NCBI GenBank assembly: GCA_038380435.1
Contig: JAWZYU010000024.1
Coordinates: 52,104,613-52,168,612 of the forward strand
Direction of reading: 5' to 3'
Origin: Ryuthela nishihirai
Lineage: Eukaryota; Arthropoda; Arachnida; Araneae; Heptathelidae
Length of the DNA stretch: 64,000 nt
Made by a program: the position numbers and the translations under genes. The first letter of the stretch is position 1; every line of letters begins with the position of its first letter. The notes under the pieces are model-generated. The model was not told where the DNA came from. It worked only from the letters and a program-made list of their open reading frames with translations, and searched no databases. Below, one piece after another: positions 55,702 through 64,000 of the stretch.

Positions 55702-57159
55702 CTACAAGATAAAATAAAATTTTAATTGTGGCAAATTTTTGCAACAGCTTTTTAGCCAAAAGACAATTATTTACGTATTTCCATTATCACTCTTTCTAAA
55801 TTCCTCACTATAATTTTATCAAGTATCTTGGTTAACTCACACACTATTTATGGGAAAAAACACTTACCTGATTAATTTATATAATTTAAATGATTATAAA
55901 AGGAAAAAGTGATAAATTAGTTTGAATATACTACTCAAAACAATAGGAGATAATGCTTTTATATTAATATTAAGCCACAGTTGTTCGATAACTTTAAAAA
56001 AAAATTATGGGGAAAATAGCAATCAGATCTCTACATATTTTGATTTTTCAACAATATTCCTTCACTGTTTAAAATTACTGCAGCTGCAAAACAGCATTTC
56101 CAGTCATAAAAATTCATTTTAAAAATTACAATTAATATTTTTTGCTAATAAATAATTCTCTTCACAGCTAAAAGATCATAAATTTAATTACATGATAAAG
56201 CTGTATTGAAAATAATATATTAGCATGCACTATCAAGGTAGCTATAGGCAGCAAGAAAAAAGGCCACTAAACTACAATTTAGCCCTATTGGCAAATATAT
56301 GATATAGATTCCTCTTATAAATGAACATGTATCAAATAACTCAAATTATAACACCTTTGACAGTATCCAAAGGAAATAGAGTTAATTAAAGATATTTACC
56401 ATATATGCTTTTGCTGGTACAACGGCTGTAGGGGTATGCTACATATTGTTAAAGTCTGTATTACTACATGACGGTTGCAGTAGATTCCTTACGCATTACC
56501 AGTCCTGCCATTAATGGCAAATCTATTGATGTTATCTTTGTCACAAAACTGGAATGTTCATCAATGTTGAATGAAGAAATAGCACTGTTGTTACACTATC
56601 TTCTGATGACACTATTGAAGTATACAGGAACCAGATGACTTAGATATCTTTCAGAAACAGGTTGAAATTCTGTCCGATACTTCAAGAACATAAGTTGAAA
56701 CATTCGTTATCTTGTGAGTCCATATATGAAATGTTCAAATACTGCCCATATTACACCTTGCATCATGACGTGAATATCCATAATAACTTAACTGAACTAC
56801 AAACTTTAAAACATAACATTAAAGTTTAAAATCTTAAAATCTTAATTTTTGCCAAACAATTTATTAAATCAAGTGCATTTTTTTTAGAAGTTAATGATTC
56901 TTTAAATTTCCACAATTCTAAAAGATAATGTTTTGAAAAAGTGAGGTAGCTGTTGACTGTTCCTGCACTGATCTCTTTAAATACTGAGAAAATATTGTTG
57001 AAAAATCACTATTTTTTAATTTGTAACCTATCTGCAGTGACATTTTTCCATTAACAGCCATTAACAAGATTTAAAGCTTCAAATATGGCTTCCCACTGAC
57101 AAAAATCAAGAATTATTCAATGACTGTTTTGAGAAGTATATAATATACTTTAGTGAAAA

Positions 57160-57946
57160 GGTTGAGTTGTTTTACCTCTGAGCAGCACTTTTTTGCACAC
57201 CATGGGCTAAATGGCCAGGTCACATGGACCCTGAAGGCTCAGAGAAAGTTGGGGGAGGGGACCCACTGGAACAGCTGTTGGGAGACAGATGGTAGCCTCC
57301 CATCAAGGCCACCCAGGCATGTTCTTTAATGTGCACAGGGTATGGCTCTTCCACACACGGGGGTTGGGTTGTTTTACCTCTGAGCGGCACTTTTTTGCAC
57401 ACCATGGGCTAAATGGCCAGGCCACAAGGACCCCGAAGGCTCAGAGAAGGTTGGGGGAGGGGACCCACTGGAACAGCTGTTGGGAGACAGATGGTAGCCT
57501 CCCGTCAAGGCCATCCAGCGTGTTCTTTAACGTGCACAGGGTATGGCTCTCCCGCACACGGGGCCATGGCTTAACGTCCCATCCGATGGATGGTGGCCTT
57601 TCCAAGCCCATCGGTGTCCCCTACTGACCGTGAGCAGGGCGGGGAATTTTGCGGAGATAAATCTCAACGCTGACCCAGCTGGGACTCGAACCTGGGAACT
57701 ACAGATTACGAGCCTGGTGCGCTACCGACTGAGCCACCCCCGCCCCTCCACACACGGGGCCACGGCTTTATGTACGATCTGATGGACAGCGGCCTTTACC
57801 AAGCCCATCGGTGTCCCCTACTAACCGTGGGCAGGGAATTTTGCGGAGATAAATTTCAACGCTGACCCAGCTGGGACTCGAACTTGGGAACTACAGATTA
57901 CGAGCCTGTCATGCTACCGACAGCCACCCCCGCCCCTACTTTGGTT
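57160..57946 (-). mobile_element. outer SINE1, minus strand, split by an inner SINE1
   Basis: Segments 57160-57362 and 57747-57946 form one diverged minus-strand SINE1 interrupted at TCCACACACGGGG, which is duplicated (57350-57362 and 57747-57759) by the inner copy. Lies in the LITAF intron, same strand as that gene. Confidence 0.93.
57363..57746 (-). mobile_element. inner SINE1, full-length, minus strand
   Basis: Complete from tail (TTGGGTTGTTTTACCTCTGA) to head (GCTACCGACTGAGCCACCCC), very close to the family sequence. Bounded by the 13-bp target duplication in the outer SINE1. Confidence 0.95.
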
Positions 57947-58084
57947 AAAAAATATTAATTTTAATTACATTCATCAATTTGCTTAAAATACTTCGTAAAT
58001 CAACATCATGATACAGAGAAGATAATCATTATTCTTAGTCTTAAAGTTTAAGCAAAACAATTATATATAAAAAAAAGTATTACA

Positions 58085-59215
58085 TATATGCATAAACCTT
58101 TGGTTGCTAGCTTTGTTGATTTCAAAAAGGCTTTCGATTCTGTTTATCGTCATAATTTGTGGTTGATTGTGAGATCATATGGTATACCTGACAAGTTAGT
58201 TAACATAATGAAAGCTCTCTATAATAACACTGAGTCGTGTGTAAGAGTTGGCAAGGCTTGTAGCAATTGGTTTACCATTACTTCTGGTGTTCGACAAGGG
58301 TGCATTTTGTCTCCTTTTCTCTTTAGCTTGGTTATTGATTATGTTATGCGAAATTCACTTCAAGGGAAAGATTTTGGCCTTAAATGGGCTGGAGATACAA
58401 AAATTTCTGATTCAGATTATGCTGATGATTTAGCCTTTTTGGCAAATGATGTTGATGAGATGAACTCTTTCATTCGAGCTGTTGATGAGACTGGTAGTAA
58501 AGTAGGTTTGGTTATAAACAGAGAGAAAACTAAAGTGATGAAAATTGGTCGGGCAGGCTGTGATTCAGTTAATCTGAATGGTTGCAGTCTTGAGCAGGTG
58601 TCACAGTTTAATTATCTTGGGAGTTATGTAGCAGATAATGGTGATGTGCGGCATGAGAGTAACAGACGAATAGGGATTGCTGCTGGGACTTTTAAGAATC
58701 TATGGAGAGTGTGGAGAAATAGGCGTATACACCTAAAGACTAAAATTAGACTGTATAATAGTTTGGTTCTTTCTAGGGTTAGTTATGGTAATGAAACTTG
58801 GAAACTTTGCAAACAAGATAACAGGAAACTAGATGCTTTTGATTCCAGATGCTTACGCAGTATTTTGGGCATTAGGTGGTTCAACTTTGTAACTAATGAT
58901 GAGGTTAGGAAAAGGAGTTTGCAGCCTCCTTTAAGCAGCATATTGTGCAGAGAGACTCCAGTGGTTCGGCCATGTTGCCCGTATGAATAATTATAGATTG
59001 GCGAATAGGGTTATGAACAGTGTGCCTAAAGGCCTCAGAAAGAAGGGGAGACCTAGGATGTGGTGGGCAGACAATGTCAAACAGGACCTTGTTAGAATTG
59101 GTGTGCAGTGGCCAGATGCAGTAGATGTAGCTCAGGATAGACTTGCTTGGAGAACTAAATTGCAGGGTCTGGTTGGACCTCCGTAGCCCATGGCTGCTTG
59201 AGGAGGAGGAGGATA
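58085..59215 (+). pseudogene. LINE reverse transcriptase fragment (5'-truncated, frameshifted)
   Basis: A 300-codon frame (58088-58990) encodes the non-LTR reverse transcriptase core: VDFKKAFDSVYRHNLW, SGVRQGCILSPFLFSLVIDY, the catalytic SDYADDLAFLAN, then GLVINREKTKVM and FNYLGSYV. A frameshift near 58940 moves the rest to another frame (RLQWFGHVARMNNYR near 58950, then KGRPRMWWADNVKQDL and DRLAWRTKLQ, to 59186). The endonuclease and 5' regions are absent: the copy starts mid-element, as truncated LINEs do. The sequence looks like the RTE/CR1-like group; the clade is uncertain. It lies antisense in the LITAF intron. The catalytic YADD is intact, but the element cannot move itself. Confidence 0.9.
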
Positions 59216-59977
59216 TGTGATTTTCGTGCTCTGAACAACCTTGCTCTGAAATATAGAGATGACACTTCCCATGTCACAAGCTTTCATTGACAACTCATCA
59301 CAATCGATTCCATGGAATATCCCTACACTTTTTTTTTATCCTGGGGAAGACATAAATTAAGGCCTAATACTCTCCAGATCAAAAGCTTTCATTTGAGGAA
59401 ATAACTCATTACACACAATGGTTTACAAGTTTCCCTTCTTTGGAGTAAGATTTTAATACTAATAAGATACAATATCGTATTTATAAATCAAAATATCCAC
59501 CCCCGAAATCCCCAGACAGCAAAAAGGTTGAGATTAGGGTTTAAGAAATAAATTTTTTTTTCTGTCCATTTAGTATTTTTTACCCATTTGTTATCATAAT
59601 TAGATATGCAATTACACATTTTATCAGTAGTAAATAAAAAATTATTGCACCTACATCAAATCCTTTCACTTTTTGCTTCTAATTTGGACTGGTTAGCTCA
59701 GGGGGGGAGGGGGGTAAATCTCTAACTGCCTCAAGCACAGAAATACTTTGTCCCAATGCTACTAATAAAGCTAAATGTCTGTATTATGATAACCAAGTAG
59801 AGAGAAAATTTATGCATCAAAATCCTAACTTACAGATTTACAATGTTTAGTACGTTTTCAGTTCTTTATTAAATGTTTCAGGACCTAAAATTTCCTAATA
59901 AAAGTTACTTTGATTTAAAGCACACTTTAAAGTCTGAAAAGAAATCAAATTATGAAGTGCAGAAATTTCATACTTAC
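59216..59977. other. LITAF intron sequence
   Basis: AT-rich, with a G-rich patch near 59701-59716. No element recognised. Confidence 0.45.
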
Positions 59978-60137
59978 CACAGCAAACAAACAATGACTGT
60001 CATGAGGTAAGCAAATGTTCCATTTTCTTTGATAATAGTTGTAGTAATTGTATGATGGCAATTGCTACAAGTGGTCTGCACTGGCACATCTCCAAATATT
60101 GGCTGCTGCACTACAACCACAGTCTGTGGTGGGTATC
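59978..60137 (-). CDS. exon: LITAF-domain protein, N-terminal half of the domain
   Basis: This 160-bp minus-strand exon has acceptor CGTTATTTAAG (a weak pyrimidine tract) and donor GTAAGTA. It enters in phase 1 and leaves in phase 2. It encodes YPPQTVVVVQQPIFGDVPVQ, TTCSNCHHTITTTIIKENGT and FAYLMTVIVCLL. The Pro/Gln lead-in, the first zinc knuckle CSNC, and the hydrophobic start of the membrane-inserted stretch are as in LITAF proteins. The rest of the proline-rich N-terminus, where PPxY and PTAP motifs usually sit, must lie in upstream exons above 60137. I did not find them in the window. Confidence 0.93.
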
Positions 60138-60318
60138 CTTAAATAACGAAGAACGTTTAAAAAATACATAATCAAAACTAGCAGATAAATTCAAATATTT
60201 TTTACTGTGTTTTACAGAAATATAAAAAATATATGTAACATATGAGTCAGGCAGATGGTGACTCAGTTCTTTTGAATGGCTGGTAATATTTCAATTTCGA
60301 ACATTTTAAAACAGATGA

Positions 60319-60527
60319 AGCCGTCCCGTGGCTGAGTGGTTAGCATGCTTGGCTACTGATCTAAGGGACCTGGGTTCGAGCCCCGGGTAAGACATGGCTG
60401 TTTGTGTCGTTTTTCTGCTGAGGTCCTGCCATCCTCTCAGACCTTCTACTATGGCATATAAACTGACAGGCTCCTGTCAGACCTCTGTGGCAAGCAGCTG
60501 CTTGAGGGGGTATTTATTTTATTATAT
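60319..60527 (+). mobile_element. SINE2, full-length, plus strand
   Basis: GCCGTCCCGTGGCTGAGTGG head through CTTGAGGGGGTATTTATTTT. AACAGAT occurs on both sides (about 60310 and 60535) as a possible short target duplication. Confidence 0.9.
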
Positions 60528-60636
60528 TTATTAGAACAGATACATGTGATCTGTTCTACAATGTGTGATGTGAAACATAAGATAAACAGCAGAATAGAAA
60601 TTGCTACTAAAACACTAAAATTAAGCAATACAATAG

Positions 60637-61056
60637 TCCGATTCTTTCTGAGTTTACTACGGTAATGGAATTTGGAACCTTTGAAGCAAAATAACAGAAA
60701 ACTTGATGCTTGTGATTCTAGGTGTGTATACAGTACTTAAGCATTAGGTGGTTTGAGCATATGATTAAATGGTGGAGATTAGATTAAGAAACCACTTTTC
60801 AGTTATGTACAGAAAGCCTGATGGCTTGGCTAGGTTGGATGTGTGCAGAACTACAATTTTGTACAAAGGATTGTGAACAGTGTAACTAAAGGCCTCAGAA
60901 AAAAGGAGACCTAGTGGCAGACAATGTCAAAAGGAACATTGTTATAATTGGACTATAGTGGACAAACCAAACAGCTAGAGTTTAGGATAGACATGTGTAC
61001 TACTACTAAATTATGCTTTTTGCTGAACTTCTGTTGTAGTCCATGGCTGTTTGAGA
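60637..61056 (+). pseudogene. degraded second LINE fragment
   Basis: Diverged copy of the 3' part of the LINE at 58085-59215: GGTAATGGAATTTGGAACCT, CAGAAAACTTGATGCTTGTG, GATTGTGAACAGTG, GGCCTCAGAAAAAAGGAGAC, CAGACAATGTCAAAAGGAAC, ending GTAGTCCATGGCTGTTTGAG. Many indels; no long frame. Confidence 0.85.
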
Positions 61057-62185
61057 ATTGTTCATCTCTCTCTGTGCATGTATATGAATTACACATTGAA
61101 GCAGAAGTGGCAGACTACCTAAAATTATTATGGGGGTGGTTATTAAAATATTACAGAAATGGGTACTACCCATCCTCTACGGCATGGTACGTAAATCCCT
61201 CCTTAATAATTGTTGATACCTGATAGCATAGTCCATGTGTTGAAGTGCTTAAAAACATTTAACAGTGTCAGAGAATTAAATAACTTTAATTTTAAGAAAA
61301 ATAATAGAAATACTAGTAGAAACTGAAATTTTATGGGTAACTTCATCATAAAAATTTCATCACAAAAGCAAAGAATCATTCATTTACTAAAGGCAGGAAA
61401 TTTGTAAAAAAAAAATGCATAATGCTTATTTTTAATTACTAAAAAGTGATTAAAAAAGGTTGAAATTATGTTTTTTTTGCAAGAAATGTTCGAAATTTAA
61501 ATTATTCTGAATCTGAAGTTGTCTGTGCTATATTCAGCCTGACAAAACCCGAGCTCATCTCCATTTCCTACTAAATAGTGTTGCAAACAGCATGATAATT
61601 ATTGTATTTAAAGAATAATTTAAGCTTTATGTGCGATAAGCTTTATGTGCGTTTTGGAATAAAACTATTAATGCTTGTTCTGGAACCTGATAGGCAACTT
61701 TTCTGCATTATCAGAAACCAAAAAGGTTTCTTTACTTAACACTTATCTGACCCCAAGGGGCCTGGGTTCGAACCCCCCCCCCTCCCCCCCCGGTCCCAAG
61801 GGATCTGGGTTTGAGCTCTTGTGGAAGGGGTAACCCCCTGCAACAGAGCTCAGAAAGTATGCTCTGTTTCATAAAATCATAATTATATATATAAATACCA
61901 TTTATTGTGAAAAAATATGTTGTGTTGTTCATAAACTTTTTTTTACCTCATTTTCCAAAAAAAAAAACGAGATAATGTTTTTACTTTGTCGTCTGCCTGT
62001 GTGTAGTCGAACTTTTTCGATTTTAGAGATATTAAAAATTCTTATGTTAAATGGGTATTGATGTAATATTACATTTGACACTTTCTGAAAATCCACAAAA
62101 CTGTATGCCCTCTAATAACAGTGCAAAAAGCTGAAAATTTTAAATGAATATGTAATTGCAAATGATGTATTTATACTAGAAATTT
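61057..62185. other. AT-rich spacer with tRNA-arm fragments
   Basis: At 61745-61830 two tRNA T-arm-like pieces occur close together (GGGGCCTGGGTTCGAACCC and AGGGATCTGGGTTTGAGCTC) around C runs, probably SINE2 head debris. Otherwise nothing recognised. Confidence 0.4.
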
Positions 62186-62339
62186 TAAATTTTAGTGGTG
62201 GAATGTGATCATTAGGTTTGTATTGGCAACATTGAGTCATTCTCTTCGAAATCGAAATTTTAGTGCTGGATTGCGAGTCGTGAGGTTTGCATTGGCAGCA
62301 GTGAGTTGACACCTTACCCCTGGGTGAGTGGGAAAATGC
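62186..62339 (+). repeat. two-copy tandem repeat (about 66 bp) and spaced direct repeat
   Basis: AAATTTTAGTGGTGGAATGT...GGTTTGTATTGGCAACA is followed by AAATTTTAGTGCTGGATTGC...GGTTTGCATTGGCAGCA. Just after, TTACCCCTGGGTGAGTGGGA then AAATG (62314-62339) recurs at 62754-62779. Confidence 0.75.
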
Positions 62340-62839
62340 AATTTTTTTGTTTTAAGAAATAATTGTTTTCAGATATAAAAATTCTTATAGTTCGAATTAA
62401 AACTTTTAGAGGGCAAAAGTAAATGAAAAATTTCATCTTCAGAAAACGAGATTATCATGGTCTTCTCATATACGTTCTGCCAGTTACATTGGCGGTGTTG
62501 CTGCCAAGAAAAATGACCCTCAAATTTAGTGACTTCATATTTGATGATCAGTCTTCAGAATTTAGTGCTAGAAACAGAAGTGAGAATGAGTAAGTGTACT
62601 GGTACAGTGCAGAAATGGAATATCACAGGTGAGACTAGAGTTAAAGTAAAATATTGGATTGTAACACATGCATCTGTGATTGACAATTGTGTTGCAAAAC
62701 TTTAGAAGAATTACTTTACAAATTCTAAAAATGTATTTTTCGACTTACATTTTTTACCCCTGGGTGAGTGGGAAAATGTAATTTTCAACTTCTCAGACTG
62801 AGGCACAAAATCAGATCATCGTAATTGTGAAGAAGGCAG

Positions 62840-63078
62840 GTTTGGGTTGTTTTACCGCTGAGGGCACTTTTTTGCACACCTTGGGCTAAATGGCCAGGTC
62901 ACATGGACCCCAAAGGCTCAGAGAAGGTTGGGAGAGGGGACCCACTGGAACAGCTGTTGAGAGACAGATGGTAGCCTCCCGTCAAGGCCATCCAGCGTGT
63001 TCTTTAATGTGCAGAGGGTATAGCTCTTCTGCACACAGGGCCACGGCTTTACATCCCATCCGACGGACGGCGGCCTCC
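62840..63078 (-). mobile_element. SINE1, head-truncated, minus strand
   Basis: TTTGGGTTGTTTTACCGCTG to CCCATCCGACGGACGGCGGC, ending in the core. Joined directly to transposase-like sequence. Confidence 0.9.
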
Positions 63079-63360
63079 AGGGTCAAGGCAGGAATATCAG
63101 TATCCGTTACAACCCAGGCATTTTCAATGGAATTCACGAAGTGACTAGGGTGGCCAGGGAAAATGCCTGAATCCTTCATCATGTTCATCAAACTATTAAG
63201 AGAGATTGTGCATGATGGACTGTTGCATTATCATCCTGGAACTTTGTCCACCACAGAAGAAATGGAGCATAACATCGTTATGCTGTGTGTGATCACAATG
63301 TTGCTTAAAGATGCTGCAGTCTTTTGTTATTGTTTCAGACATATTAGTGGATAGATCCAC
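63079..63360 (-). pseudogene. possible Tc1/mariner transposase remnant
   Basis: On the minus strand a broken frame reads near its end FPGHPSHFVNSIENAWV, resembling the WPxxSPDxNPIENxW block of Tc1-type transposases. The reading frame is closed by stops. Only this block supports the call. Confidence 0.4.
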
Positions 63361-63449
63361 ATAACAACCATTCATATGATATGGATCTAATAAATCTAAT
63401 CCATATCATGTTTCCCTATACTGTGACTCCCCCTACAGCATCTTGTACA

Positions 63450-63792
63450 GTGGGTTGTGTTTTACCTCTGAACAGCACTTTTGTAAACACAATGGTCTAA
63501 ATGGCCAAGTCACAAAGACTCAGACTTTAGGTAGGGTATCTATTGCTAGCAGGATATAGATGACAGTGTCCCTGTCAAGGCTTTCAAATATATTCTTTAT
63601 TGTGACTATGGCATGGCTCGCTTGCATATGGGACCATAGCTTAACCTCCATCCAACAGTGTCCCCTTGGCTCACCAAGAAGACAGTGAGGGGCAAAGGAG
63701 ATAAATCAAAATGCAGGAACAGTTGGAACTTGAACCTGGGAATATCAGATTATGAGCCTGATGCACTACTGAATGAGCCAATCTGCACTCCT
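63450..63792 (-). mobile_element. old diverged SINE1, minus strand
   Basis: GTTTTACCTCTGAACAGCAC, CCCTGTCAAGGCTTTC, GGACCATAGCTTAACC, GAGATAAATC, GAACTTGAACCTGGGAATAT, ATTATGAGCCTGATGCACTA. The order follows SINE1 with many substitutions and deletions. Confidence 0.85.
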
Positions 63793-64000
63793 TTGTACAG
63801 GTGGGTGTGATAGGAAGGGTCCACCTCATGTAGTTGACACCACACATTATCTTTGTCATCTATAAGTGTTGCAATTCAATCAACTGCAATTTTTTTTCTA
63901 GTCCACTACTTTGCAAGAAATAGGCAACAAAAGTCCATTCTCATTCCTCTCCCAACATACTGGAGCCTTCTTTCTGAATTTTAGCCAACACTAAATGTTT

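Noticed and set aside
57289..57627. 112-codon open frame
   Set aside because: Lies wholly in the SINE1-in-SINE1 insertion and repeats the SINE1 peptide.
58088..58990. Possible 300-residue host gene
   Set aside because: It is a LINE reverse transcriptase with frameshift and 5' truncation, and it has a second degraded copy at 60637-61056.

Overview
This is a eukaryotic, AT-rich, repeat-dense window. Coding sequence is split into short exons with canonical GT/AG junctions, introns run to kilobases, and most of the DNA is transposon-derived. The mix fits an invertebrate: Tigger/pogo, mariner, piggyBac-like, foldback Tc1/mariner-type MITEs, tRNA-derived SINEs, and an RTE/CR1-like LINE fragment. 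I would guess an arthropod, perhaps a chelicerate, but no marker in the window proves it.

Region 1-28 kb carries the 3' part of a plus-strand host gene. Five exons (2889-3056, 4141-4270, 10478-10545, 12803-12916, 26597-26814) join in one consistent reading frame. They encode a complete CUB domain, an LDL-receptor class A domain, a single transmembrane helix and a short basic, poly-His, poly-Pro tail. The architecture recalls the NETO/LEV-10/SOL group of receptor auxiliary proteins; the 5' exons lie outside the window. Its introns hold a decayed mariner with a SINE dimer inside it, a piggyBac-like MITE ending 36 bp before the first exon, a nearly intact Tigger element, a 5S rRNA-like unit, a 4.1 kb minisatellite (14340-18510) and many SINEs.

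Region 28-48 kb has no host coding exon that I can support. It holds SINEs, foldback MITEs whose interiors have grown into a 118-bp tandem satellite (29102-30408), a 40-bp tandem repeat, short palindromes and a SINE cluster at 46-48 kb. Region 48-55 kb is AT-rich and mostly unrecognised, with one plausible orphan exon at 53071-53241.

Region 55.6-60.1 kb carries the 3' end of a second host gene on the minus strand, a LITAF-domain (zinc-binding, membrane-associated endosomal) protein. Its two exons (60137-59978 and 55701-55599) are split by a 4.3 kb intron containing a SINE-in-SINE insertion and an antisense LINE reverse-transcriptase fragment. The last 4 kb is SINEs and transposon debris.

The repeats fall into a few families. 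SINE1 is about 390 bp, with a tRNA-like head, a conserved core and a GGTAAAACAACCCAACCCAA-type tail. SINE2 is about 205 bp, with a tRNA-Ser-like head and an A/T tail. The foldback MITE has CAGTCGCTCAAAAAAGTATC termini and TA target duplications. Nested insertions with visible target duplications let several relative ages be ordered. Coordinates of repeat ends are hand-read and may be off by a few bases.
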